A DNA stretch of 64,000 nucleotides from Trichocoleus sp. FACHB-40 (GTDB lineage: Bacteria > Cyanobacteriota > Cyanobacteriia > Cyanobacteriales > FACHB-T130), in the NCBI RefSeq assembly GCF_014695915.1, contig NZ_JACJPF010000101.1, positions 124,001 through 188,000 on the forward strand, written 5' to 3'. The notes under the pieces were generated by a model. The model was not told the DNA's origin. It saw only the letters and a program-made list of their open reading frames with translations, and ran no database searches. Shown one piece after another: positions 11,059 through 20,838 of this stretch. Numbering within the stretch: position 1 is the stretch's first letter; each line of letters opens with the position of its first letter. A program made the position numbers and the translations under genes.

Positions 11059-12666
11059 GTGTCATTTACTGGAGAATTTAATCAGGCTTTACTAGAGCGT
11101 TTTATTCAACTTATTGCCACTCATACAGGCTTGCACATTCGCCCAGAAGAAAGAGAAGCTTTAACCCAAAAAATTCGCTTACGGATGAAGTTATTCAATA
11201 TATCTGTACCAGAAATATATTATTTACTATTAAAAGATTCCTCCCCCCAAAGTGATGATGAATGGCAAGAATTGGCAATTTCGTTGACCGTTTGCGAAAG
11301 TTACTTTTTTCGAGATAAAGGACAGTTTTCTCTGCTGCGACATAAAATATTACCGGAATTAATAGCCGCTCAAAAGTACACAAAAACTCTGCGGATTTGG
11401 AGCGCCGGTTGCTCAACTGGCGAAGAACCATATTCTCTGGCTATTCTTCTCAATGAGTTAATTCCAGATTGTGACAGATGGAACATCTTTATTTTAGGAA
11501 CAGATATTAATCAAAATGCGATTGAGCAAGCCCGGCAAGGAGTTTATAGTTCTTGGTCATTTCGTTTACTAGAGTCTCAACTAAAAGACCGCTATTTTTT
11601 CCTGAAAGGGGACAAATGGCACCTTAATAAAGATATACGCGAACGAGTAATATTTAGAAATATAAATTTGGTAAAAGAGCAATTTGATAATTCAGCTTAT
11701 GGTATTAAAACAATCGATTTAATTATTTGCCGTAATGTTTTTGTTTATTTTGAAAAGCCAGCAATTTCCTTGGTTTTAAATAAATTTAACAACACGCTTA
11801 AGCTTGGTGGATATCTCCTGACGGCTCATAGTGAACTTCAGGGACAAGATATAGGTTTATTGGAGGCAAAATTGTTTCCAGAATCAGTTATCTATCAACG
11901 GCGTGAAAATTTGGAATTAGGGGCAGGCCTTTGGGAAAGCAAACCAAGCATATATCCCGAAACTAGAGAACCAATACTTTGTTCCTCCGCTCCCGCAAAT
12001 AATTTGGGAATGAACTTTGAACAATCCATAGGTAACACTTCTCAGTTGATGAAACCAGAAATATTATTGCAGGAAGCAGCGGAAAAAATTAATAATACAG
12101 CCAAAGATTTGAGCAATTTATCTGTTTCTAAACTAAAGGAAGAAAAAATTAATGATGCAGCGGTTACTACACTTCTGTTAGAAGCAGAAGCTCTTTTTAA
12201 AAAGAAATTTTATGCTTTAGCTATTGAGAAAGCAGAACAAGCGCTCGCTTTGGCTTTGGAATCTAAGCAATTTTATCCCTACCATCTCCAAGCAGAAATC
12301 TATGCGAATTTAGGTAAATATGATAAAGCAATTCACTATTGCCAGATGGCTCTTAAAGTAAATCCTCTAGCAGAAGAGCCACTATACCTGCTAGCTCATA
12401 TTGCAGATGAAAGAGGAGATATTAATGCAGCGAAATCTTTTTTAAAGAAAATTATTTATTTGGTTCCTTACTGTATCTACGCTTATTTAGAATTAGGCTA
12501 TATTTATGATAAAGAAGGAGAGGCAATCAAAGCTACAAAAATGCGAACAGTTGCTCTAGAAATATTACAAAAATTACCTTTCAAAGCTACCTTAGAAAAA
12601 CTAGATAACCTGACCGTTGAGGAACTTATAGCAAAAATTAATAAAATGTTACCAAGGCAGCTATAA
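11059..12666 (+). CDS. cheR: CheR-type chemoreceptor methyltransferase with C-terminal TPR
   Basis: CheR methylates receptor glutamates using S-adenosylmethionine. The first 280 residues carry the CheR N-terminal helix bundle, the SAM loop W-S-A-G-C-S-T-G-E-E-P-Y (about residues 114-125) and the CRNVF-YF motif (about 224-232). After a linker, residues about 370-535 form TPR-like helices (LLLEAEALFKKKFYALAI onward), as in the CheR-TPR proteins of other alternative chemosensory systems. The start is GTG at 11059, chosen because AAAGGAGAT (11046-11054) sits at proper distance and no better ATG exists upstream. The CheW gene follows after only 5 bp, so the two are co-transcribed. DNA is more AT-rich than the cheA/cheB genes. 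Confidence 0.92.
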   Translation: MSFTGEFNQALLERFIQLIATHTGLHIRPEEREALTQKIRLRMKLFNISVPEIYYLLLKDSSPQSDDEWQELAISLTVCESYFFRDKGQFSLLRHKILPELIAAQKYTKTLRIWSAGCSTGEEPYSLAILLNELIPDCDRWNIFILGTDINQNAIEQARQGVYSSWSFRLLESQLKDRYFFLKGDKWHLNKDIRERVIFRNINLVKEQFDNSAYGIKTIDLIICRNVFVYFEKPAISLVLNKFNNTLKLGGYLLTAHSELQGQDIGLLEAKLFPESVIYQRRENLELGAGLWESKPSIYPETREPILCSSAPANNLGMNFEQSIGNTSQLMKPEILLQEAAEKINNTAKDLSNLSVSKLKEEKINDAAVTTLLLEAEALFKKKFYALAIEKAEQALALALESKQFYPYHLQAEIYANLGKYDKAIHYCQMALKVNPLAEEPLYLLAHIADERGDINAAKSFLKKIIYLVPYCIYAYLELGYIYDKEGEAIKATKMRTVALEILQKLPFKATLEKLDNLTVEELIAKINKMLPRQL

Positions 12667-12671
12667 ATTAT

Positions 12672-13730
12672 ATGGAATCCAAACAATATATTCTCTTCAG
12701 GTTGAATGCTGCCCTTTATGGAGTAGAAGCACTTTCAGTACAAGAAATATTTTTTCTTCCTGAGTTAACGCCAATAGTGGAAGCACCGCCTGCTATAGTC
12801 GGTGCGCTGAATCTTCGAGGCGAAATTTTGCCAATCATGGATCTCCAGCTTCGGTTTGGTTATGAGTTGGAAGAATACCGCCTCACCGATAGCATCATCG
12901 TACTGCAATGCCAGAGATTTCGGTTTGGCATCATCGTCAATCAAGTTCTGGAAGTACAGACTATCTCCATAAATAAAATTACAGCAGAACTATCTTATGG
13001 GCAAGAAGGCACCAATTCCTCTCATTTTGTTGCTGGTTTCGCCACAGTAGGGACAGATATTGTAAGATTGATAAATCCTGAAAACCTAATTCAATTCTTC
13101 GATAGAGTTGAAGCTTTAACCTTAGAAGGAACGGTAGAAGGTAAAAGTAAAGAACTATATACTTCTCGTAATTTTTTTAAAGAAAATCGGGTATTTTGCC
13201 CCAATGCCACCCCTGAAGAAAGAGCAATATTTCAGGAACGGGTAGCAAATTTGATGCGGCAAGCTGAAATTCAAAATGTTATCGGAAGTCGCCCGATTGC
13301 AGTTATTGGTTTAAATAATGAGTATTTTGGACTAGACTTAGCTGCGGTGCGGGAGTTTACTGATATTCGTCACTTACAGCGGATTCCCTGCTGCCCAGCT
13401 CATATTCTAGGTAATATGAACTTGCGTGGTGAAATATTAACATTAATTGATATTCGTATGGTCTTGAATTTACCAATTTCTAATGTAGTTACTGCATCTA
13501 AAGCAATGGTTGTTTACATCGACGATTTAGTGGTTGGTGTCATGATTGATGCTGTATTTGACGTAATATACCTAAACCCATCCCAGATGATGCCAGTACC
13601 TGCTGCCGCCCATTCTATGAATGATGAATATCTCCAAGGAACAGCTCTTTACGGGGAAACAATGATGTGTATTTTAAATTTACCTAAAATCTTATTACAA
13701 GGCGGACTGATGGTTGATGAACAAGTGTAA
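12672..13730 (+). CDS. Tandem CheW-domain coupling protein
   Basis: CheW scaffolds link receptors to the CheA kinase. This 352-residue protein has two CheW domains: one at about residues 5-150 (IVGALNLRGEILPIMDL) and one at about 205-345 (ILGNMNLRGEILTLID). Each has the conserved N-L-R-G-E signature. A single protein with two coupling domains could bridge two receptors or kinases, as in other tandem-CheW proteins. It begins 5 bp after cheR. The MCP gene follows after 155 bp. Confidence 0.9.
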   Translation: MESKQYILFRLNAALYGVEALSVQEIFFLPELTPIVEAPPAIVGALNLRGEILPIMDLQLRFGYELEEYRLTDSIIVLQCQRFRFGIIVNQVLEVQTISINKITAELSYGQEGTNSSHFVAGFATVGTDIVRLINPENLIQFFDRVEALTLEGTVEGKSKELYTSRNFFKENRVFCPNATPEERAIFQERVANLMRQAEIQNVIGSRPIAVIGLNNEYFGLDLAAVREFTDIRHLQRIPCCPAHILGNMNLRGEILTLIDIRMVLNLPISNVVTASKAMVVYIDDLVVGVMIDAVFDVIYLNPSQMMPVPAAAHSMNDEYLQGTALYGETMMCILNLPKILLQGGLMVDEQV

Positions 13731-13885
13731 TTATTTATTGTTTACAGCTCACATTTACTAGCTACTTGCTCAAGGAGAAATGATCCAATGGCATTACTAA
13801 AAATAAAGTAGACATCCAGAATACGAGTTAAATTTCCTAAATTTAAAATTCACCGTGTATTTCAGCATTAAGCAGGGTAAATACA

Positions 13886-15466
13886 ATGTTTAAAAACTTA
13901 AATTTACAGTCTAGATTGGTCGGCTCATTTCTATTAATGGGTTTGATTGTATTAGTAGTTGGGATAGCGGGTTGGATCGGAAACTCCAGCTTGAGCAAGC
14001 ATATTAATACCCTTAATAATAATACACTGCCAAGTGTTGTTGGATTGTGGAAAATTAACGAAGGGCAAACTCAAGTCCAGTCATCAGAGAGAGCCTTACT
14101 CAATACACTTCTTAGCCAACAAAATCAGCAAGTTGAATTAACCAGAATCAAGCAGGGTTGGGAGCAGATTGAGGAGGGGTTTAAACAATACGAGTCAGCT
14201 CCACAGACCGAAGAGGAAAAAAATCTATATAAACAATTCCTTATAGACTGGGACAGGTGGAAGCAAGACCAAGAAAAATTTCTGCGACTTTATCAAAAGT
14301 TTGATGATATAGGGATCCATAATCCTAGAGAAGTACAAATTGAACTTCTCAACCAAAATAGGGTAAATTCCCCCCAATTTGCAGCAGCAAAAGTTGCTGT
14401 GAATCTATTAAATGAGCTGAGCAAACTATCAGCAAATGAAGAGAGGACATCTTTTGACAAAGCAACAGAATCGATTATATCAGTTATGAATTACAGCGAA
14501 CAATTTGGAGCAGCCGCCAAAAAAGCAGCTGACACAGATGTAGCTCAAACCACATTGTGGATCGTCCTGGGTATGATTCTCGGCCCCCTCACTGCCATTA
14601 TCTTTGGCATTTTCTTCAGCATCACGATCGCCAAGCCGCTTAGTTCCAAAATAAGCGGAATCGTCAGCACTATTGTCTCTTCTTCATCAGAAATAGCTGC
14701 CACGGCAGAGCAGCAAGAACGCACGGCTGCTCAACAGGCGGCGGCAGTTAGCCAAACAACTACCACGATGGATGAACTCGGTGCTTCCTCAAGGGCTACA
14801 GCAGAGCAAGCCGAGTCAGCAGCAACGGGAGCACGGCAGGCTATGGCTCTCACAGAGTCGGGGAGCCTAGCGGTAAACAGAACCCTCGAAGAGATGGCAA
14901 TGCTCAAAGAGAGGGTGGGAGCGATCGCTTCTCAGATTTTGCGTCTTTCGGATCAAACAAATCAGATTGGCAATATCTCTAGTTTGGTGAGTGATGTAGC
15001 CAACCAAACCAATATGCTGGCACTAAATGCAGCAGTAGAAGCCGTGCGGGCTGGCGATCATGGCAAAGGATTTGCTGTTGTTGCGGCAGAAATTCGCAAA
15101 CTAGCAGATCAAAGTAAGACATCAGCTCAAAAGATTAGCACCCTAGTTGCCGATATCCAAAATTCCATTAATTTAACCGTAATGGTTACAGATGAAGGAA
15201 CGAAAACTGTGCAGGAAGGGGCGAAAACTGCACAAGGCACAGCAGATGCTTTCGCCGGGGTTGCGGATTCTATCCACAATATCGCTGTGAACAGTCAACA
15301 AATCTCGTTGAGTGCCAAACAACAAGCGATCGCTATTCAACAAGTCGTCCAAGCGATGAATGCTCTCAATGTGGCAGCAACAGAAACTGCTAGTGGCATC
15401 AGTCAAACCAAAGTAGGCATCCAAAGACTAAACGAAGCTGCCTTAAATCTGAAAGTAGTTGTGTAA
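13886..15466 (+). CDS. Methyl-accepting chemotaxis protein, 4-helix-bundle sensor
   Basis: A membrane receptor of 526 residues. A first membrane helix lies at about 11-33, a periplasmic four-helix-bundle-like region at about 35-224, and a second membrane helix at about 227-252. A long cytoplasmic helical hairpin with the near-invariant tip motif [15 protein letters not shown] follows. Directly after the second membrane helix the text [10 protein letters not shown] runs into the signalling helices with no full HAMP domain visible, which is unusual. No CheR-tethering pentapeptide ends the protein. The sensed ligand is unknown. It lies between the coupling protein and cheA, so it is the dedicated receptor of this array. 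Confidence 0.92.
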   Translation: MFKNLNLQSRLVGSFLLMGLIVLVVGIAGWIGNSSLSKHINTLNNNTLPSVVGLWKINEGQTQVQSSERALLNTLLSQQNQQVELTRIKQGWEQIEEGFKQYESAPQTEEEKNLYKQFLIDWDRWKQDQEKFLRLYQKFDDIGIHNPREVQIELLNQNRVNSPQFAAAKVAVNLLNELSKLSANEERTSFDKATESIISVMNYSEQFGAAAKKAADTDVAQTTLWIVLGMILGPLTAIIFGIFFSITIAKPLSSKISGIVSTIVSSSSEIAATAEQQERTAAQQAAAVSQTTTTMDELGASSRATAEQAESAATGARQAMALTESGSLAVNRTLEEMAMLKERVGAIASQILRLSDQTNQIGNISSLVSDVANQTNMLALNAAVEAVRAGDHGKGFAVVAAEIRKLADQSKTSAQKISTLVADIQNSINLTVMVTDEGTKTVQEGAKTAQGTADAFAGVADSIHNIAVNSQQISLSAKQQAIAIQQVVQAMNALNVAATETASGISQTKVGIQRLNEAALNLKVVV

Positions 15467-15630
15467 AGAATACAAAAATTAAAATTGATTGGCAGAAGGC
15501 AATTCTTATAGTTCGCAAAATCGTCCAACCAATTAATCAGGTAGCTAATACAATTATCAGCTCTTTACCCTACTAAACAACTTAACAAAACCGCTTGGAA
15601 TCTTAAAACAGTGGTATAGCTAAAATCTAT

Positions 15631-15692
15631 TAGCTTTTAGCTATAAAAAAAACACCAACACGTAATCGCCAATAAAGTATAACTAAAAGCTA
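15631..15692 (+). promoter_or_regulatory. Inverted repeat reaching to the cheA start codon
   Basis: TAGCTTTTAG at 15631-15640 is inverted as CTAAAAGCTA at 15683-15692, three bases before the cheA ATG at 15696. In the mRNA this would fold the sequence just upstream of the start, where no good Shine-Dalgarno is visible. It could be a protein-binding operator or a translation-control hairpin. The function is inferred only from position. Confidence 0.4.
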
Positions 15693-15695
15693 GCC

Positions 15696-18152
15696 ATGAT
15701 CGTAGAAGACGAAGAACTACGCAATCTTTTTAAAACGGCAAGTGAAGAACATTTACAGAAACTAAATGACGGTTTACTGCATTTAGAAAAGCACCCGGAA
15801 GACCAAGCCAGATTAGAAGAATTACTAAGAGAAGCTCACAGCCTCAAAGGGGATTCTCGAATGCTGGGCGTGCGCGATGTAGAAACCCTTACCCATCAAC
15901 TAGAACATATTTTGGGATGTGTTAAACGCGGTGAGGCACAACTGACAGCCCAAACGTGCGATCGCTTGTATCAAGGCTTAGATGCTATGTGCAAGCTGGT
16001 ACATGAAGCCGTCACAGGCGAACCAGCAGGCATCAATACCTTTGGCGTCCTTGCCCACATGATGGGAGCTGATTCTATCAATCCAGCCAAGCAAAACAAT
16101 CACAACGATCGAGTTCAGGAAGAAGTTGAAGCAAATACCGTCACAATAGCCACAACTTCCGAAGCGCCCCCACCACAAATAGATTTAGAGATATCGCCTG
16201 CACCATCACCATTAGAGACACTACTAGCACCTTCCTCACCACCCGCACCAGTAGAGGCGGCACCATTAGAAGCGGAGCCTCCCCGCCCTACTCCTGCCGA
16301 CATTAAAGCCGAAGAGACCTTCTCCAAGAGTAGAACCCCCACCGTACCACCCCCAGCAGCAAACGAACCCTACCGCATCGAAACAATTCGCGTCGAAACC
16401 CGCAATCTCGATGCCTTGCTCACCCAAGCAGGCGAACTAACCGTCACCAAAATCCGTATTGCTCATCGACTGGCGGAAATTGAGGAAATTGTTGCCCTGT
16501 GCGAAGAGTGGAACCGCCCAACACTCCTGAGAACTTCAGCGCTGAATGTCCAGAAGGAAAAGCTAAAACCTGAGAGGCAATTAAATCCCTCTACCACTCA
16601 GCACTCAGATATAGGGGCGTACAGCAGTGCGTCCTTAGAAACTAAAGCCTTCGGGGAGCGCATGGGAGTTCTAGTCAACCAGTTAAGAAATGCCATCTAC
16701 GAAGACACCACCAGACTGGATACGATTGCTAGTGACTTAGAAGAGGGAATACGTACCCTACGCCTTTTGCCCCTATCGACTATTTTTCAGATGCTTCCCC
16801 GGATGGTACGGGATCTAGCTAAACAGCAAAATAAAGAAATTGAACTAGCGATCGCAGGCGACCAAACCAAAGCCGACAAGCGCATCCTAGAAGAAATGAA
16901 AGATCCATTGATCCACATGATTCGCAATTGCGTAGATCATGGTATCGAAACACCAGCAGAGCGAGAAGCTGTAGGCAAGCCACCTACCGCTACAATTCGC
17001 GTCAGAGGCTACCAAACCGCCACGAATATTGTGATAGAAGTCGCGGACGATGGCCGAGGTTTAGATACTGCAAAGATTAAGCAGACAGCACTTAAGCGCG
17101 GAATCTGTCGGGAAGAAGAACTCGCCGCCATGACAACAACTCAAATTCACTCCTTGATTTTTGCCCCCGGCTTCTCCACCCGCACCTTTGTCACCGAAGT
17201 TTCTGGCAGAGGCGTAGGGCTGGATGTAGTTCGCACCAACGTCGAACGCCTGAAAGGAACTATACAAGTAGAATCTACCCCCGAAAGAGGATGCACGCTC
17301 CGAGTACAGCTGGGTATAAACCTAGCAACTGTGTCAGTGTTGATTGTGGAAGTGGGCGGCAGAGTTTATGCCCTGCCAGTGGAGTTTGTGCAACAAACGC
17401 GGTTGGTGTCTTCTGATGAAATTTTTTCTATTCAAGGCAGAGAAACTATTATTCAGGACAATCACCCTGTATCAGTAGCGCAACTGGTAGATTTGCTGGA
17501 ATTGTCAGTAGTCAATGGCAAAACGACTGACAAGGGACAACTGCTGTGCATTATTTTGCAGGTGGGAGAGGAGAGACTGGGATTATTGGTAGATGCCTGT
17601 ATAGATCAACAGGATGTCATACTCAAACCTCAGAGTAAGTTACTCAAGCGGGTTCGCAATGTTGCTGGCGCAACTATTCTCGGAACTGGGGAAGTTTGCA
17701 TGGTTTTAAATCCCCTAGATTTGATTAAATCTGTGCAAAAACGAACCGCAGCGATGACCCTGACAAGAGTATTTGCCCAGGAGGAAAAAAGAAGATCAAT
17801 TTTATTAGCGGAAGATTCTATCGCCATTCGCACTCAAGAAAAGCGCATTTTGGAGAATGCAGGTTATGAAGTGGTGACAGCTGTTGATGGATTGGATGCC
17901 TACAACAAACTGAGAACTCGTTCCTTTGATGCGGTGATATCCGATGTGCAAATGCCAAATTTGGATGGTTTGGGGTTTACTGCTAAGATTCGTCAGCATC
18001 AGGAATATAACGAATTGCCAATAATTCTGGTGACATCTTTGGCATCAGATGAAGATAAACGTAGGGGTGCCGAAGCTGGTGCCAATGCTTATATCACCAA
18101 GGGTAATTTTAATCAGGAAGTGCTTTTAGAAACCTTAAGAAGGTTTATTTAG
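15696..18152 (+). CDS. cheA: Hybrid CheA histidine kinase with C-terminal receiver
   Basis: CheA passes phosphate from ATP to response regulators under receptor control. Domains in order: Hpt with phosphoacceptor H48 (AHSLKG), a Pro/Ala-rich linker (about 130-225), dimerisation helices (about 230-385), HATPase (N box IRNCVDHGIE about 410, GVGLDVVRTN about 505), a CheW-like domain (about 545-680), and a receiver (about 700-818) with acceptor D750 (ISDVQMPN). The fused receiver may stand in for the missing CheY or act as a phosphate sink. At 16595-16608 two CACTCAG heptamers encode part of a spacer in the dimerisation region. cheB follows 46 bp later on the same strand. Confidence 0.93.
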   Translation: MIVEDEELRNLFKTASEEHLQKLNDGLLHLEKHPEDQARLEELLREAHSLKGDSRMLGVRDVETLTHQLEHILGCVKRGEAQLTAQTCDRLYQGLDAMCKLVHEAVTGEPAGINTFGVLAHMMGADSINPAKQNNHNDRVQEEVEANTVTIATTSEAPPPQIDLEISPAPSPLETLLAPSSPPAPVEAAPLEAEPPRPTPADIKAEETFSKSRTPTVPPPAANEPYRIETIRVETRNLDALLTQAGELTVTKIRIAHRLAEIEEIVALCEEWNRPTLLRTSALNVQKEKLKPERQLNPSTTQHSDIGAYSSASLETKAFGERMGVLVNQLRNAIYEDTTRLDTIASDLEEGIRTLRLLPLSTIFQMLPRMVRDLAKQQNKEIELAIAGDQTKADKRILEEMKDPLIHMIRNCVDHGIETPAEREAVGKPPTATIRVRGYQTATNIVIEVADDGRGLDTAKIKQTALKRGICREEELAAMTTTQIHSLIFAPGFSTRTFVTEVSGRGVGLDVVRTNVERLKGTIQVESTPERGCTLRVQLGINLATVSVLIVEVGGRVYALPVEFVQQTRLVSSDEIFSIQGRETIIQDNHPVSVAQLVDLLELSVVNGKTTDKGQLLCIILQVGEERLGLLVDACIDQQDVILKPQSKLLKRVRNVAGATILGTGEVCMVLNPLDLIKSVQKRTAAMTLTRVFAQEEKRRSILLAEDSIAIRTQEKRILENAGYEVVTAVDGLDAYNKLRTRSFDAVISDVQMPNLDGLGFTAKIRQHQEYNELPIILVTSLASDEDKRRGAEAGANAYITKGNFNQEVLLETLRRFI

Positions 18153-18198
18153 CTTATGGCTAATAGTAAGCGCAATTCTTAAACTAGCATTTGACAAA

Positions 18199-19308
18199 AT
18201 GGCAATAAAAGTTTTATTAGTAGACGATTCTCCTATTGCTATGACAATGCTGAAACGAATTCTGGCATTCTCTCCTGAAATTCAAGTGGTGGGAACAGCC
18301 GGAACTGGTAAAGAGGCATTGGCGCTGATTCCCAGTTGTTTGCCAGATGTGATTTGCACAGACCTCCACATGCCACAGATGGATGGTCTGGAATTTATAT
18401 CTGAAGTTATGGCAACGTATCCAAAACCAATTCTTGTGATTAGCACTTCAGTACAAAAAGAGGATAAACACAATGTTTTTCGGTTGTTGGAAGCAGGCGC
18501 GGTGGATATCTTCCCTAAGCCGCGTGGTGGAAATGGTTCGGATTATGAGTTGGTAAAACAGGAGTTAATTTGTAAGATAAAAATCCTTTCTGGGGTTACA
18601 GTTTTTACTCATTATCGAAAGAAACCTACAGTTGATACTATTGTTAATAATCGAGAGACTGAGCTTTCCAACATTCGTTACAAAGCTGAGCCTGGTAACA
18701 AGAAATATTCGATTTTAAATGGTCAATCCAAAATCCGAAATTCAAAAGATAAAATTGTCACAATTGGTGCGTCTACAGGTGGCCCGCAAGCTTTGTACGC
18801 AATTCTCACTCAGCTGCCGATTAATTTCCCGGTGCCAGTGATTTGTATTCAGCACATCAGCGAAGGTTTTTTGCAAGGAATGGTAGATTGGTTGGCGGCT
18901 GAGTGTCAAATGCCTATCAAAATTGCTCGTGCTGGGGAGGTTCCAAAACCGGGAACTATTTATTTTCCCCTGGAGCGATCGCATTTGGAGTTTGATGCAC
19001 AAGGTAGATTTTTGTATTCTTCCTCACCACCCCTGGAAGGGCATCGCCCTTCTGTAACGGTTACTTTTAAATCGGTGGCCAGTGTCTATGGTCAGGCTGC
19101 TGTGGGGATATTATTGACGGGGATGGGTAGAGATGGTGCGGAGGGAATGCAGGCGATCGCGTCGGCTGGTGGTGTGACCATTGCTCAGGATGAGGCGAGT
19201 TGTGTGGTGTTCGGAATGCCAAAAGAAGCGATCGCGCTTGGTGCAGTCCAGCATATCTTACCCATCACTAAAATAGCGTCGATGCTCACAAGAGTTATTA
19301 GTCCTTAG
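18199..19308 (+). CDS. cheB: CheB protein-glutamate methylesterase
   Basis: CheB removes receptor methyl groups and is switched on by phosphorylation of its receiver domain. The receiver spans about 1-120 with acceptor D55 (CTDLHMPQMDG). The esterase domain (about 185-365) shows the catalytic triad S192 (GASTGG), H219 (IQHISEG) and D312 (GMGRDGAEG). The linker between the domains is partly encoded by heptamers AATCCAA/AATCCGA/AATTCAA (18725-18745), giving the peptide SKIRNSK. Together with CheR upstream it indicates a receptor array with methylation-based adaptation; several cyanobacterial Che systems lack CheB. It ends 35 bp from the convergent glycosyltransferase gene. Confidence 0.95.
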   Translation: MAIKVLLVDDSPIAMTMLKRILAFSPEIQVVGTAGTGKEALALIPSCLPDVICTDLHMPQMDGLEFISEVMATYPKPILVISTSVQKEDKHNVFRLLEAGAVDIFPKPRGGNGSDYELVKQELICKIKILSGVTVFTHYRKKPTVDTIVNNRETELSNIRYKAEPGNKKYSILNGQSKIRNSKDKIVTIGASTGGPQALYAILTQLPINFPVPVICIQHISEGFLQGMVDWLAAECQMPIKIARAGEVPKPGTIYFPLERSHLEFDAQGRFLYSSSPPLEGHRPSVTVTFKSVASVYGQAAVGILLTGMGRDGAEGMQAIASAGGVTIAQDEASCVVFGMPKEAIALGAVQHILPITKIASMLTRVISP

Positions 19309-19343
19309 TCATTTCCAACTTTCCAAGGCTTACGGACAACTGA

Positions 19344-20552
19344 CTAATCGCTAATAGCTAATCGCTCATTAGTAGGGATTGGTTGTTCTTTGAGAATGGC
19401 GCTATAGGCAGAAGCAAGATTTTGCGCGACGCAAGGCCAAGAGTATCGACGACTTACCAAGCGCCTACCATTTTCACCCAATTGCGATCGCTGTTTTGGA
19501 GAGTTGAGGAGGGAAGCGATCGCACCTGCTAAAGGCTCGACTTCTCCTTTAATCACCAGTCCAGCTTTTTCTCCGGCAATTTCTGGCGAAATTTGTACAT
19601 CTGGAGTCACAATTACTGGTAACCCCGCCGCCATTGCTTCTGCTACAGCTACTCCAAAATTTTCCGAAAACGATGGCAAGACAAACATATCTGAACCTTG
19701 CAGCAGCAAATCTTTATCTTCACCAGTGACAAAGCCTGTCATAGATGTGCGAGAAGCTAAGCCAAGCGATGAAACTAAATTTGTTAAGTGTGTAATATAA
19801 TTTGACTCTCCTGAACCCGCTAATATTAGGTGAAAATCATCTTTTTGGGCGGCAAGTCTGCTTAGCGCGTACACCAGCAAATCTGGGCGCTTTTTATAAT
19901 GAAGGCGAGACAGAAATAGCACCACTGGCGTAGTTGATGGTATGCCGTAAATTTGGCGTAGTTTTTGTTTAGCTTCAGCGGAAATAGTAGGTTTATCGAC
20001 TCCTAAAGGTAGCGTAATTGTGGGAGTTTTAATTCCAAATTTACGGACATCCTCTGCTTCGCCAGTACAAGTACAATGGATTGCAGCTGCACAATTCAAA
20101 TTGTGTCGCTCAATTAAAAAGGTGTAGATTTGTTTTTTCAGCTGACTTTGTGCCAATGCCCAAGGAGCCATCTGGCCTATAGTACGAACTATGTAGGGGA
20201 CGCCTTGCCATCTAGCGATCGCGCCAGCACAAGTAGAAGCATAGGAAAAAAGATAGTGAGTTTCTATGATGTCATAGTCGCGGATGTGTAACATGAGCCA
20301 GCGAGTGAGAGCCGCAGAAAAAATAAATTCTTTCATCGGTGGCGAAAACCGAGGCAAGAACCAAATAGGAACTTGCTCGTATTCAACCCGTTGATTTAAA
20401 GGTACATCTAACAGTGCTGAACCATTATCATTTGTCGTAGCAATTTCCGCGTCAATACCGCAGTCTCGTAAAGCTTTTACCAAATTTAAAACAACGTGAC
20501 TTGGCCCTCCCAAAGCTGGACTTACGGAGGGAATAACGTGTAAAACTTTCAC
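19344..20552 (-). CDS. GT4-type glycosyltransferase
   Basis: A GT-B fold glycosyltransferase, first from the right in this list but last in the minus-strand glycan island. The N-terminal Rossmann half begins MKVLHVIPSVSPALGGPSH, and the C-terminal half has the nucleotide-sugar E-x7-E motif (SENFGVAVAEAMAAGLPV, about residues 285-302). 402 residues is typical. The donor and acceptor sugars cannot be deduced. The last residues (ERLAISD) and stop codon are encoded by heptamer repeats CTAATCG/CTAATAG/CTAATCG (plus strand, 19344-19364), so the natural C-terminus has probably been replaced or extended by repeat DNA. Confidence 0.88.
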   Translation of the reverse strand: MKVLHVIPSVSPALGGPSHVVLNLVKALRDCGIDAEIATTNDNGSALLDVPLNQRVEYEQVPIWFLPRFSPPMKEFIFSAALTRWLMLHIRDYDIIETHYLFSYASTCAGAIARWQGVPYIVRTIGQMAPWALAQSQLKKQIYTFLIERHNLNCAAAIHCTCTGEAEDVRKFGIKTPTITLPLGVDKPTISAEAKQKLRQIYGIPSTTPVVLFLSRLHYKKRPDLLVYALSRLAAQKDDFHLILAGSGESNYITHLTNLVSSLGLASRTSMTGFVTGEDKDLLLQGSDMFVLPSFSENFGVAVAEAMAAGLPVIVTPDVQISPEIAGEKAGLVIKGEVEPLAGAIASLLNSPKQRSQLGENGRRLVSRRYSWPCVAQNLASAYSAILKEQPIPTNERLAISD

Positions 20553-20838
20553 AATTGCCTCTATCAGAATTGCTACCTACTGATACAGACTTTTGTTATG
20601 CCATCAGGACGAATGGTTCCGGAGGTGTTTATAAATTATGAGGCGAATATAACAATATTTAATTATTAAATTTGGACGTAGTGGGTGTACAGGAATATGT
20701 ATGTGTTGGGACAATTCAGAAATTGCCCTAACTTATACCATTTCACTTTATACCTGCAACAGCAAAAAATCTAACCCCAACATAGAAAGAACTATTCTTA
20801 AGTTAACCGTATTAGGTATTATAGCGATATATCACAGT
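20553..20838. other. Intergenic gap inside the glycan island
   Basis: This 286-bp AT-rich gap separates the terminal glycosyltransferase gene from the rest of the island and probably carries its own promoter. I see no clear repeats. A short plus-strand frame crossing into the neighbouring gene looks like chance. Confidence 0.4.
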
